Source: Sphingomonas azotifigens NBRC 15497
Lineage (GTDB): Bacteria; Pseudomonadota; Alphaproteobacteria; Sphingomonadales; Sphingomonadaceae
NCBI RefSeq assembly: GCF_002091475.1
Contig: NZ_BCTR01000004.1
Coordinates: forward strand, 1 to 64,000
Direction: 5' to 3'
DNA length: 64,000 nt
Shown here: piece by piece, positions 16,537 to 25,505 of the stretch
How positions within the stretch are numbered: the first letter of the stretch is position 1
Layout of the letters: the number at the start of each line of letters is the position of its first letter
Position numbers and translations under genes: made by a program
Notes under the pieces: model-generated
Told to the model about the DNA's origin: nothing
Database searches by the model: none
Seen by the model: the letters and a program-made list of their open reading frames with translations, nothing else

Positions 16537-19500
16537 TCAGAAGGAATAGCCGACCGACAGCTTCACCGTGCGCGGCGGATTGCCGCCGATGCTGTAGCCG
16601 ACCTGGCGACCCCAATCGGACGAGCCCGCGTTGTTGTTGAAGTCGACGAAGTTCCAGTCGTCGAACACGTTCAGCACGTCGACGCGGAAGCGCAGCCGGG
16701 TCTGGTCGCTGATGAAGTGGATCGGCACGTACTTGGTCAGCGCGACGTCGAGCTGGCGCCGGCCCCAGCCGCCGCCCACGCCGTCGGTGAAGCGCCCGAC
16801 CAGGATCCGCTGGAACGGGTTGGCCTGATCGAGGAACGTCTTTTCATAGGCGGCCGATTCGATCTGGAACTTGGACGAGAAGGCGACGCCCAGCGGCAGG
16901 TCGACGCTGCCGGCCACCACGAAGCGGTGCCGCGGCACGCCCGAGGATCGCAGCGTCGGATAGTCGTTGATCGACGGGTAATCGAGCGAATAGGTCTCGC
17001 CGAACTGGCGGTTCTCGCTCGCTTCGGTGAAGGTGTAGGTGGCGTCGATGCTCCAGGGCGAGGCGGGGGTATAGGTCTTGGTCACCTTGAAATAGACCGC
17101 GTCCGATGCCGTGCGCAGGCCGTTGGTGCCGAGAATGATCGCGCCATAGCCCGGGGGCGGATCGCCGAACGGCGCCGACGGGGTGTCGGTCGCGCTCGTC
17201 GGATCGTTGAAGAAGAAGCTGCCGTCCTTGCGGCGATTGCCCAGCAGGAAGACGAAGCCGTCCTTGCTGGTGATGTGGGTGTAGCCGAGCTCGAGCCCGA
17301 CCAGGTTGAACCGGCCGCGCAGCCCCAGGCTGAACTGGTCCGAATAGGGGACCTTCAGATTGTTGTTGAGGAAGCGGAATTCGCGTCCGCCGCCGGTCGT
17401 GCCGGCGAGCAACTGCTGGCGGCCGGCAGCGGTGAGGTAGATCGGGTTCCAGGTGACGCAGGTCGTCGACGGCGTGCACGGGTTCTGCGAGTCCGCGCCG
17501 ATGAAGTTGAAGCTGCGCGTCGGGAAGGCACCCTGGCTCAGCTCCTGCTGGAGGAAGTCGAACTGGTTGCGGTCGTAGGAGCGGCCATAGCCGCCGAACA
17601 TCGCGAACCGGCCCGCCTCGTCGAAGCGATAGGTGAAGCCGAGGCGCGGCTGCCATGCGCCCTTGAACGCCTTCCGGTTGTGGCCGTTCGAGATATAGTC
17701 GTTGATGTTGTAGTCGGCGTTGATCAGGTTCGGATAGTTCGCCGGCGACACCGCCGTGATGTTCTCCTGCGTCGTCACGAAATTGAGGTAGGACGGCGTC
17801 CGCTCATAATCCCAGCGCAGGCCGAGGTTGAGCGTCAGGCGCGACGTCACGTCCCAGTCGTCCTGCGCATAGACGCCGAACTGGAAGTTGTTCGAGCGCA
17901 CGTCCGACGAGCCCGAACTGGTCGGCGCGCCGAACTGGACGCGATAGGGAACCGCGTCGTTGAAGCCGGTCTGGCTGAACGCGTTTACGTCATAGGTGTA
18001 GAGCGGGTTGGTCAGGTTCTGCTCGAGCGAGCGCAGCTTGATCCAGCTCGCCTTGGCGCCGACCTTGATGGTGTGGCCGTCAAAGCCGGTCCAGGTGAAG
18101 TCGTCCTGGACGGTCCAGCCCTTCTGTCCCTTGTCCTGCTGGTTGCCGCCGGCACCGAATTGCAGCAGGTTGAAGCGGCTGCGGTTGCCGTTCACCAGCG
18201 GGGTCGCCTGGAACAGCGTGGTGATGCCGTTGGTCGCCGGCGTCGGCGCCCAGCGCGTATCCTGGTACGACACACGCGCATCGTTGATCCAGTTGTCCTC
18301 GCTGCGCTGCCAGCGGCCGGTGAAGCGCTTTTCCTCGACCTTGTTGAGCGTTGCGGTGCTCGACGACGCGAAGCCGGTCCGGATCTGGACGCCCGATTCC
18401 TTGCGGTACTTGCCGGTGAACTCGATCAGGTCCTTGTCGCTCGGCTCGACGTCGATCTTGCCGAAATACAGGTCCTCGTTGAAGCGCTGCGAGAAGCTGC
18501 CGAAGTACTGCTGATATTGCGATGGCAGCGCGCCCGGTGCGATGCCGTTGTCGGGCCGCACGTCGTACGGGCTGCTGATCCGCTTGCCTTCATAGGTCAG
18601 GAAGAAGTGGGCGCGATCCTTGACGATCGGGCCGCCCAGCGCGGCGCCGAACTGCTTGTTGTCCGAATTGACCTTGTCGGTCCTGGTCGGGAACAGCTCG
18701 CTCGGGCGGCGCGAGCGGAGGTCCTGGTTGGTGAAGTCGATAAAGCCTTCACCATGGAACTCGTTGGTGCCGGACTTGGTCGCCGCGGTGATCGCCACCG
18801 AGCTGACCTGGTCGAACTCGGCCTTATAGTTGGACGAAAGCACCTGATACTCGCCGATCGCGAGCTGCGGGAACGGATTGCCGGCCGAGGTGTCCTGGCC
18901 GGTGATGCCATTCTTGAGGACATAGTCCTTCTGGCTCACGCCATCGATGAAGACGTTGACGGTACGGCTGTTCTGCGCGCCTCCCTGGATGCGCGACGAG
19001 CCGTCGGCATCCTCGACGAAGCGCACGCCCGGGGCAAGATCGGCGAAGGCGAGGAAGTTGCGGTTGTTCTGCGGCAGCTGCTCGATCAGCCGCTGGGTGA
19101 TGTTGATGCCGACCTGGCCGCCGTCGAGCGAGCGGATCCGGTTGCCGGTGACGACGATCTCGTCGCCGCCGGCAGGTGCGGCGGCCGCGCCGTCCGGCGC
19201 CGCGCCGGCGTCCGCGGCAGGGGCGCTCGACGTCGTGAGGTCGAGGTCGAGCCCGGCGTTCTGGCCGACCCGCAGGGTGAATGCGTCGGAATTGCGCATG
19301 CCATTCTGCAGCTTGATCTCGAGGCGATAGGTGCCCGGGCGCAGCGAGGCGAAGTTATAGGCCCCGTCGGCCCCGACCGTGGCGCTGCGGCGAATGCCGG
19401 TCGCGACTTCGATCGCGGTCACGTCGATAACCGGGTTGCCGGCCGGCGCGGTGATGGTGCCGCGCAGCGAGGCCTGGCCGACCTGGGCGATGGCGGGGGC

Positions 19501-19578
19501 GGGGGCCAGCAGGGCACCGCTGCCCAGCACGGTCATCGTCAGCAATGCGGAACGCAAGACAAGCTTGTTCATGGTCAC
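16537..19578 (-). CDS. TonB-dependent receptor (Oar-like, carboxypeptidase-regulatory N-terminus)
   Basis: A 1013-residue outer-membrane receptor. A signal peptide (to about residue 32) is followed by a carboxypeptidase-regulatory-like beta-sandwich (35-115), an Ala/Pro-rich linker, then the TonB box and plug beginning EIVVTGNRIRS, and a beta-barrel ending in the typical aromatic terminus VGYSF. The GTG start at 19578 overlaps the lacI stop (GTGA) with GGGGAG 7 bases upstream; ATG 19572 is the alternative. Position between lacI and the GH144 gene suggests energy-coupled uptake of a beta-glucan oligosaccharide. The substrate is inferred from context, since Oar-like receptors are diverse. Confidence 0.9.
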   Translation of the reverse strand: MTMNKLVLRSALLTMTVLGSGALLAPAPAIAQVGQASLRGTITAPAGNPVIDVTAIEVATGIRRSATVGADGAYNFASLRPGTYRLEIKLQNGMRNSDAFTLRVGQNAGLDLDLTTSSAPAADAGAAPDGAAAAPAGGDEIVVTGNRIRSLDGGQVGINITQRLIEQLPQNNRNFLAFADLAPGVRFVEDADGSSRIQGGAQNSRTVNVFIDGVSQKDYVLKNGITGQDTSAGNPFPQLAIGEYQVLSSNYKAEFDQVSSVAITAATKSGTNEFHGEGFIDFTNQDLRSRRPSELFPTRTDKVNSDNKQFGAALGGPIVKDRAHFFLTYEGKRISSPYDVRPDNGIAPGALPSQYQQYFGSFSQRFNEDLYFGKIDVEPSDKDLIEFTGKYRKESGVQIRTGFASSSTATLNKVEEKRFTGRWQRSEDNWINDARVSYQDTRWAPTPATNGITTLFQATPLVNGNRSRFNLLQFGAGGNQQDKGQKGWTVQDDFTWTGFDGHTIKVGAKASWIKLRSLEQNLTNPLYTYDVNAFSQTGFNDAVPYRVQFGAPTSSGSSDVRSNNFQFGVYAQDDWDVTSRLTLNLGLRWDYERTPSYLNFVTTQENITAVSPANYPNLINADYNINDYISNGHNRKAFKGAWQPRLGFTYRFDEAGRFAMFGGYGRSYDRNQFDFLQQELSQGAFPTRSFNFIGADSQNPCTPSTTCVTWNPIYLTAAGRQQLLAGTTGGGREFRFLNNNLKVPYSDQFSLGLRGRFNLVGLELGYTHITSKDGFVFLLGNRRKDGSFFFNDPTSATDTPSAPFGDPPPGYGAIILGTNGLRTASDAVYFKVTKTYTPASPWSIDATYTFTEASENRQFGETYSLDYPSINDYPTLRSSGVPRHRFVVAGSVDLPLGVAFSSKFQIESAAYEKTFLDQANPFQRILVGRFTDGVGGGWGRRQLDVALTKYVPIHFISDQTRLRFRVDVLNVFDDWNFVDFNNNAGSSDWGRQVGYSIGGNPPRTVKLSVGYSF

Positions 19579-20609
19579 TCTCTATCTCCCCGGCGGATCG
19601 GGTTTTCTGTTGTGTTATTCGAGGGTTGGCGGGTCGATTCCCGCGCGATGACGATCGGCGCGCGCCATTCGAGATGGTCGTCGGCGGCGCCGTCGATCAG
19701 TCCGGCGAGGCGCACCACGGCGCGCGCGCCGAATTCGGCGATGTCGATGCTGGCGGTGGTCAGCGCCGGCGAGATGAGGCGGGTGAGCGGGATGTTGTCG
19801 AACCCCGCCACCGCGACCTGCTCGGGCACCGCGATGCCCGCGCGCTTGAGCGCCATCAGCGCGCCCACCGCCATGTTGTCGTTGGCGGCGAAGATCGCGT
19901 CATAGGCGGCGCCCTCGGTCTGCAGCGTCGCGACCGCGGTGGTCCCGCTATCCTCGTTGAAGTCGCCCTGAAGTACCCGCAACGCCAGCCCGAGGCGGGC
20001 GCACGCTTCCTGCGTGCCGCGCAGACGCTCCTGCGCGTCGATATTCGCTTCCGGGCCGGCGATATGGACGATGCGGCGGCAGCCACCCGCGGCGAGATGC
20101 TCGACGATCGCCACCGCACCGGCAACGTTGTCGACGCGCAGTTCGGGCCGCACCACCGCATGCGGTGCGCAGTTGACGAGGATCGACGGCATCGAGCGCG
20201 GCAGATGTGCGAACAGCTCGTCCGAGGTGATCTGCGGCGCCATCACTACCAGCCCGTCGACACGGCCCCGCATCGCATGGAGCGCCGTGACGCCGCGATC
20301 GGCTTCGCCGTGCATCACCATCAGCAGCAGGTGCAGGCCCAGCTCCGAGGCCTGGCGGTCCATGCCGCGCAGCAGTTCGGAGAAGAACTCGCCATGCAGA
20401 TCGGGGACGACCACGCCGATCGTCGAGGAGCGGGCCAGGCTGAGATTGCGCGCGCCGGCATGGGGCACATAGCCGAGCCGATTGGCGACGTCGCGGATAT
20501 GGTCGCGGAGTTCCGGGCGGATGTTGGTGGCGCCGTTCAGCGCCCGCGACACCGACGCGACCGACACCGACGCTTCACGTGCGACATCACGGATCGTGGC
20601 GTTCGGCAT
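19575..20609 (-). CDS. LacI-family transcriptional regulator
   Basis: A 344-residue LacI regulator. The helix-turn-helix and hinge are residues 1-60 (ATIRDVAREASVSVASVSRAL). The periplasmic-binding-protein-like sensor domain follows, with GVVVPDLHGEFF and the C-terminal VAGFDNIPLTRLISPALTT. ATG 20609 gives the normal family start; a longer open frame upstream lacks domain homology. It overlaps the receptor gene by 4 bp and is divergent from GH3. The 16-bp palindrome between the two genes is its likely operator, so it probably represses both arms of the locus until a sugar ligand binds. Confidence 0.93.
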   Translation of the reverse strand: MPNATIRDVAREASVSVASVSRALNGATNIRPELRDHIRDVANRLGYVPHAGARNLSLARSSTIGVVVPDLHGEFFSELLRGMDRQASELGLHLLLMVMHGEADRGVTALHAMRGRVDGLVVMAPQITSDELFAHLPRSMPSILVNCAPHAVVRPELRVDNVAGAVAIVEHLAAGGCRRIVHIAGPEANIDAQERLRGTQEACARLGLALRVLQGDFNEDSGTTAVATLQTEGAAYDAIFAANDNMAVGALMALKRAGIAVPEQVAVAGFDNIPLTRLISPALTTASIDIAEFGARAVVRLAGLIDGAADDHLEWRAPIVIARESTRQPSNNTTENPIRRGDRE

Positions 20610-20679
20610 GGCGTGGTCTCTTCCCCTCCAGGTTCTCGTTTGCGGCCGCTCGTTTGCAGGTGGCGGCCCGAAGCTCTTG

Positions 20680-20695
20680 ATGTAACCGGTTACAT
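20680..20695. promoter_or_regulatory. LacI-type operator
   Basis: A perfect 16-bp palindrome, ATGTAACCGGTTACAT, with the central CG typical of LacI-family operators. It lies 71 bp upstream of the lacI start and 70 bp upstream of the GH3 start, in position to control both divergent transcripts. Confidence 0.85.
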
Positions 20696-20764
20696 GAAGC
20701 AATAGCAGCTTGCAAGATTGATGATGCGGCGGCCTAAACGCGGTCGTGCCAAGGGAGGAAACGC

Positions 20765-23053
20765 GTGAAAGACGGCCATATTTCGAGGCGGGCGGTAGTG
20801 ATGGGCGTAGGCGCCGCGGCCGCCTGGGCGACAAGCCCGGCTCGGGCAATGCTGCGCGAAGCAGCGACGCGGAAACTGCCTGCCGCGGTCGAGTCGCTGC
20901 TCGCCAAGATGACCGTCGAGGAGAAGGCCGGGCAGCTCACCCTGATGGCTGCTGCCTGGTCGGGCGGGGCGGCGGTGACGCTCAACCCCGCCGGCGCATC
21001 CTCGAATTTCGAGGGCCAGCTTGCCGAGGTCCGCACCGGGCGCCTGACCGGCGTGTTCAACGGCAACGGCGCAGCGATGGCGCAGCGGATGCAAACCGTA
21101 GCGATGCGCGAGTCGCGCCTCAGGATCCCGTTGCTGTTCGCCGCCGACGTGATCCACGGCTTCCGCACCGTCTTCCCGGTGCCGATGGGCGAGGCGGCAA
21201 GCTTCGATCCCGATCTTGCCGAGCGCACCGCGCGCGTCGCGGCGGTGGAGGCCGCCGCTGCGGGCATCGACTGGACCTTCGCGCCCATGGTCGACATCAC
21301 CCGCGACGCGCGCTGGGGCCGCAGCGTCGAGGGTGCGGGCGAGGACGTGCTGCTCGGCAAGCTGATCGCGGCGGCGCGGGTGCGCGGCTTCCAGGGCGCC
21401 AGGGGCCTCGAAGCGGCGGACGCGGTCGCCGCCTGCGCCAAGCATTTCGCCGCCTATGGCGCAGTGGAAGCCGGCCTCGATTATAACACTGTCGACATTT
21501 CCGAGCGGACGCTGCGTGAGATCTATTTCCCGCCGTTCCAGGCGGCGCTGGCGTCGGGTGCGCCGACGGTAATGGCGTCGTTCAACGAGCTGTCGGGTAT
21601 CCCGGCCACCGCCAACGAATGGCTGCTCACCGAAGTCCTACGCCGCGAATGGGGCTTCGAGGGCCTGGTCGTCTCGGACTATACCGCAGACGAGGAACTG
21701 ATCGCCCACGGCTTCGCGGCCGACGCACGCGAGGCGACCAGGCTCGCCTTCATGGCCGGCGTCGACATGAGCATGCAGAGCGGCTTCTACATCAAGCACC
21801 TGCCGGACCTAGTCGCCAAGGGCGAGGTGCCGATGGCGCGGCTCGACGAGGCGGTGCGGCGGGTGCTGGCGCTCAAGGTGCAGCTCGGGCTGTTCGACGA
21901 TCCGTTCCGCCGCATTGATCCGGCGCGGGAGAAGGCGCGGGTGCGGACCCGCGAGCACCTCGCACTGGCCCGCGAGGCAGGATCGCGCTCGATCGTGATG
22001 CTCAAGAACGAGGGGCAGCTGCTTCCGCTGCCGCGTGCGGGCAAGAAGATCGCGCTGATCGGCCCGTTCGCCAGCGGCTTGCACGATCTGATCGGCACCT
22101 GGAACGTCTATGGCACCGATGCCGAGGCGGTGGATTTGGCGACAGGCGTCAAGGCGCTGGTCCAGGATCCGTCATTGGTGAGCGTCACCGAAGGCGCCGG
22201 GCTCGACGGGCCGATCGCGGGTGGGATCGAGGCGGCGGTGGCCGCCGCCCGCGCCGCCGACGTCGTCGTGCTCGCGATCGGCGAGCATGCCCGCATGTCG
22301 GGCGAGGCGCAGTCGCGCGCCGCCATCGTCGTGCCGCCGGCGCAGATGGCACTGGCCGAGGCGGTTGCGGCGACCGGCAAGCCGGTGGTGGTGCTGCTCC
22401 GCAACGGCCGCGCGCTCGCGCTGGAGGGGGCGGTGCTCAAGGCGCCGGCGATCCTGGTCACCTGGTTCCTCGGTTCGCAGGACGGTCCGGCGATCGCCGA
22501 CGTGCTGTTCGGCGTGGTGAGCCCCTCGGCCCGACTGCCGGTCTCCTTCCCGCAGGCGACGGGGCAGGAGCCCTATCACTATGACCACAAGCCGACCGGC
22601 CGTCCCAACCCGGCGGGGCCGCCGCAGGAATACAAGACGCACTATCGCGAATTCCCGAACCAGGCGCTGTTCCCGTTCGGCCACGGCCTCACCTATGGCG
22701 AGATCGCGTATAGCGACCTCGATCTGGGCGGCGGGCAGCTGACCGCGGATGGCAAGCTGACCGTATCGGCTACGATCGCCAATCGCGGGTCGCGGGCGGC
22801 CGAGGAAGTGGTCCAGCTCTACATCCGCGACGTTGCCGCCAGCGTCACCCGGCCGGTGCGGGAGCTCAAGGCGTTTCGCCGAGTCGCGCTCAAACCCGGC
22901 GATCGGCAGCGGGTGGCGTTCACCCTGACGCGCGCCGACCTGCTGTTCATCGGCCAGGCGCTGAAGCCGACGGTGGAGCCGGGCAAGTTCCAGCTCTGGA
23001 TCGCGCCGTCGGCGGAGGCGGAGGGTGTGTCGGGCAGCTTCGAGCTGGTGTGA
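20765..23053 (+). CDS. exported GH3 beta-glucosidase
   Basis: A 762-residue GH3 beta-glucosidase of the BglX type. It has a probable Tat signal (SRRAVVMGVGAAAAW, cleaved near ARA). In the barrel domain CAKHFAAYG binds substrate and GLVVSDYTADEE carries nucleophile Asp305. A C-terminal alpha/beta sandwich and a fibronectin-III-like domain (about 660-760) complete the usual architecture. Beside a GH144 gene it would hydrolyse sophoro-oligosaccharides to glucose in the periplasm; activity on other beta-glucosides is possible. The LacI-type operator lies 70 bp upstream. It is convergent with the symporter gene, with 22 bp between stops. Confidence 0.92.
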   Translation: MKDGHISRRAVVMGVGAAAAWATSPARAMLREAATRKLPAAVESLLAKMTVEEKAGQLTLMAAAWSGGAAVTLNPAGASSNFEGQLAEVRTGRLTGVFNGNGAAMAQRMQTVAMRESRLRIPLLFAADVIHGFRTVFPVPMGEAASFDPDLAERTARVAAVEAAAAGIDWTFAPMVDITRDARWGRSVEGAGEDVLLGKLIAAARVRGFQGARGLEAADAVAACAKHFAAYGAVEAGLDYNTVDISERTLREIYFPPFQAALASGAPTVMASFNELSGIPATANEWLLTEVLRREWGFEGLVVSDYTADEELIAHGFAADAREATRLAFMAGVDMSMQSGFYIKHLPDLVAKGEVPMARLDEAVRRVLALKVQLGLFDDPFRRIDPAREKARVRTREHLALAREAGSRSIVMLKNEGQLLPLPRAGKKIALIGPFASGLHDLIGTWNVYGTDAEAVDLATGVKALVQDPSLVSVTEGAGLDGPIAGGIEAAVAAARAADVVVLAIGEHARMSGEAQSRAAIVVPPAQMALAEAVAATGKPVVVLLRNGRALALEGAVLKAPAILVTWFLGSQDGPAIADVLFGVVSPSARLPVSFPQATGQEPYHYDHKPTGRPNPAGPPQEYKTHYREFPNQALFPFGHGLTYGEIAYSDLDLGGGQLTADGKLTVSATIANRGSRAAEEVVQLYIRDVAASVTRPVRELKAFRRVALKPGDRQRVAFTLTRADLLFIGQALKPTVEPGKFQLWIAPSAEAEGVSGSFELV

Positions 23054-23075
23054 TCGCTACGGCTTGGCGGCGCGG

Positions 23076-24371
23076 CTATTCGCCCGCCGCCAGGCGCGCC
23101 AGCGTGTGGCGCCGCAGCGGTAGCGCCAGTACCGCCGCCAAGGCTGCGAGCAGCAGCAGGGCAGGGCCCGCCAGCATCAGCCAGCGGATCGCTTCCAGGC
23201 TCGCCGTTCCCTGCGGCGCCCCCGCGACGAAGCCGCTCGCCTGGTAGATCGCGCCGATCGCGAACCCGGCGGCGGCCAGCGCTGCCTTCTGGGCGAGCGC
23301 GAAGGTGCCGAAGGCGATCGCCTCCACCCGGACGCCGTTGCGCGCCGCGCCCCAATCGACGCTGTCGGGCAGCAGCGTCCAGGCGGCGAGCCCGAACCCG
23401 GCGAAGGCGATCTGCATGCCGAGCAGGAAGACCGTCGCCGCCGGTACCCCTGGTGCCGGCAGCAGGACAAACCCGGCAGGCAGCGCCAGCGCGAGCGCAC
23501 AGGCGACAAGCCATGCGGCCCTTGCGCCGGCCCGCCGCGCAGCCATCGTCCAGAGCGGCGTCGCGACCAGGCTGGCAAAGGCCATCGCCGCGAGCGCCTG
23601 CGGTCCCGCGGGTGCGTCGACCAGGACGTAGCGGAAATAGTAGAGCACCGACTGGGTGGTGAGTGCCGCCGCGGCTGCGCCCGCTGCCGCGGCGAGGTTG
23701 AGCGCGACGAACGCACGGTTGCGCGCGAGCAGCGCCAGCGCGGGGACGATCCGTGGGCGGGCCGCTACCTCCACCGTCGGTCGGCGTTCGGGCACGCGCC
23801 ACGCGATCGCGAGCAGCAGCGGCACGCCGAGCGCCGCCAGCAGCGCGCTCGCGGCGGCATAGCTGTCCAGCAGTGTCACCAGGCGGGGAAGAGTGCCGGC
23901 CACCAGCGTCGCCGCGACCGCGCCGAAGATCATCCGCAGGCCTGCGACCAGCGACCGCTCGGCGCTGGTGCCGGCGAGCCGCGTCGTCCAGGCCGAATAG
24001 GGGATGTTGGTGAAGGCGTAGAGCGTGCGGAAGCCCAGCTGCGCGGCCAGCGCCGGTGCCCAGGCACCTGCGGGCACCGCGAACATCGCGACAAAGGCGA
24101 GGCCAAGCGGCAGCGCGCCCCAGCCGATCAGCACGCGATAGGGCCGCCGCATCCGCTCGGCGACTACGCCGGCGATGAAATCCGCCACCCCGTCCCAGGC
24201 CGCGCCGAGCAGGAACAGCGTGCCGGCGAGCGCGGGCGCGAGCCGAAGCGTGTCGATATAGAAGAACAGCAGGTAGAGATTGACCGCCTGCCAATAGAGA
24301 TTGAACGCGAAATCGCCCGCGCCGAACAGCAGCAACGCCGCGCGGGGGGCCGGGGAAGGGGGCTCGCTCAT
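23076..24371 (-). CDS. GPH-family (MelB-like) sugar:cation symporter
   Basis: A 431-residue inner-membrane transporter with about 12 hydrophobic segments. It fits the glycoside-pentoside-hexuronide family: WDGVADFIAGVVAERMRRPYRVLIGWGALPLG matches the conserved Asp-rich loop after helix 2, and TNIPYSAW the following helix. It lies beside GH3 and probably imports the released glucose or a disaccharide. Its sequence is unusually rich in Ala and Leu. It is transcribed away from the LacI operator, so its regulation is not visible here. Confidence 0.85.
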   Translation of the reverse strand: MSEPPSPAPRAALLLFGAGDFAFNLYWQAVNLYLLFFYIDTLRLAPALAGTLFLLGAAWDGVADFIAGVVAERMRRPYRVLIGWGALPLGLAFVAMFAVPAGAWAPALAAQLGFRTLYAFTNIPYSAWTTRLAGTSAERSLVAGLRMIFGAVAATLVAGTLPRLVTLLDSYAAASALLAALGVPLLLAIAWRVPERRPTVEVAARPRIVPALALLARNRAFVALNLAAAAGAAAAALTTQSVLYYFRYVLVDAPAGPQALAAMAFASLVATPLWTMAARRAGARAAWLVACALALALPAGFVLLPAPGVPAATVFLLGMQIAFAGFGLAAWTLLPDSVDWGAARNGVRVEAIAFGTFALAQKAALAAAGFAIGAIYQASGFVAGAPQGTASLEAIRWLMLAGPALLLLAALAAVLALPLRRHTLARLAAGE

Positions 24372-24439
24372 CGCGGCAGCGGGAACACGCGCATCGCGGC
24401 CGTCTTAGCGCACGACGGCCGCCTGTCCACGCGTCGCGT

Positions 24440-24748
24440 TCAGAAGAAGCGCGGGATCGGCCCCAGTTGCGGCGTCTGGTCCGGCAGGTCGACCTCGATG
24501 CCGTCGGCATAGCACCAGCCCCAGCCTTCGGGCGGGTCATAGCCTTCCATGATCGGGTGGCCGGTTTCGCGAAAATGCGCGGTGGCATGGGCGTTGGGCG
24601 ACTGGTCGCAACAGCCGACATGGCCGCATTCGCGGCACAGCCGCAGGTGCACCCACCAGCTGCCGGTCTTCAGGCACTCCTCGCAGCCCTTGGCGCTCGG
24701 CGTAACCTCCCGGACCGTCTCCGAATTCATGTGCGTGCAGCGAGTCAT
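24440..24748 (-). CDS. UBP-type zinc finger protein
   Basis: A 102-residue protein made of one UBP-type (ZnF-UBP) zinc finger. Ligand candidates are Cys22, Cys25, Cys38, Cys41, Cys46, His54, His58 and His64, in the family spacing (GCEECL, LCRECGHVGCCD, HATAHFRETGHP). In eukaryotes the fold binds the C-terminus of ubiquitin. Bacteria have stand-alone versions of unknown role. It is cytosolic, with no other domain. The neighbours (sugar symporter, DoxX) do not suggest a partner. Confidence 0.85.
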   Translation of the reverse strand: MTRCTHMNSETVREVTPSAKGCEECLKTGSWWVHLRLCRECGHVGCCDQSPNAHATAHFRETGHPIMEGYDPPEGWGWCYADGIEVDLPDQTPQLGPIPRFF

Positions 24749-24817
24749 CGCGATCTCCTCGACGCCGGTCTAGCCGAGCCGGCGCCGCGGATCGCCTGTA
24801 CGATGGATGGGGATGCC

Positions 24818-24849
24818 AAAAGGGGCCGCACCAACGGCGCGGCCCCTTT
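24818..24849 (-). terminator. intrinsic terminator after doxX-like gene
   Basis: Inverted repeat AAAGGGGCCGC / GCGGCCCCTTT with a 9-base loop. On the minus strand it ends in TTTT and lies 20 bp beyond the DoxX-like stop. The symmetrical A and T ends could also let it work in the opposite direction. Confidence 0.8.
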
Positions 24850-24868
24850 GTCGACCGATGGGCCGTGA

Positions 24869-25288
24869 TCAGCGGCGAGCGTCAAGGCTCCAGCCGCCGG
24901 CGCCGAACGCCACGACCTGCAGCAGGCCGCCGGCCATCGCGATGTTCTTGAAGAAATGGATGAACTGGTTCTGGTCCCCCAGCGCCGAATGGAAGGCGAG
25001 CGCGGTCGCGACCGAGAAGACCGCCAGAATCGCGGCGACGATGCGGGTGCGATAGCCGAGGATCAGCGCGATGCTGCCGCCGAGTTCGACGAGCAGCGCG
25101 ATCGCAAAACCGAGCTGCGGCAGGGGCAGGCCCGACGACGCGATATAGCCGATCGTCGCTGCCGGTGCGGCGAGCTTCGACAGGCCGCTGAGCAGGAAGA
25201 TCGCCGCGATGCCGATGCGGCCGACCAGCGGCAGGGCCGACTGAACGTTGGTAGGGGTGGCGGTGGTGGGAAAGGGTGCGGTAGCCAT
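24869..25288 (-). CDS. DoxX family membrane protein
   Basis: A 139-residue protein with four predicted membrane helices. It matches the DoxX family: GRIGIAAIFLLSGLSKL at the first helix, LLVELGGSIALILGYRTR in the middle, FFKNIAMAGGLLQVVAFG at the end. Members are linked to redox or thiol stress, or act as subunits of quinone-linked enzymes; the exact role is unknown. ATG 25288 has GGAGA six bases upstream. Divergent OsmC genes and a shared intergenic region suggest common redox-related control. Confidence 0.87.
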   Translation of the reverse strand: MATAPFPTTATPTNVQSALPLVGRIGIAAIFLLSGLSKLAAPAATIGYIASSGLPLPQLGFAIALLVELGGSIALILGYRTRIVAAILAVFSVATALAFHSALGDQNQFIHFFKNIAMAGGLLQVVAFGAGGWSLDARR

Positions 25289-25391
25289 GATGTGTCTCCG
25301 AAATGCGGCGGGGACCAATCTGCCTCGCCTGGTGACCGGAAAATGGTCGCGCCGAGATGAGACGAAAACTGGAATAAATTCGTCCCATACG

Positions 25392-25431
25392 TTCGACTAT
25401 ATCGAAAAGATGGCTTTTCGAATTTGTCGAA
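25392..25431. promoter_or_regulatory. tandem TTCGA-N5-TCGAA operator-like sites
   Basis: Two copies of the inverted repeat TTCGA-N5-TCGAA, at 25392-25406 and 25417-25431, are exactly 25 bp apart. Between them lies a further perfect pair, TCGAAAAG/CTTTTCGA, at 25402-25421. The block sits between the divergent DoxX gene and the 25506 gene. Spacing and symmetry suggest two regulator dimers on one or nearly one face. The regulator is not identified. Confidence 0.6.
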
Positions 25432-25505
25432 CAGAAGCGCTGAAACTATCCGGCTGATCGGAACGGCAGGGCCCGGCTAGCAAGGGGGCAACACAGGAGG
25501 TTTCG

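Noticed and set aside
13909-19905. A 1998-codon open frame on the plus strand.
   Set aside because: It runs antisense to the TonB receptor, GH144 and hydrolase genes. GC-rich codon use leaves few stops there. The translation has no domain and is dominated by Arg, Ala and Gly.
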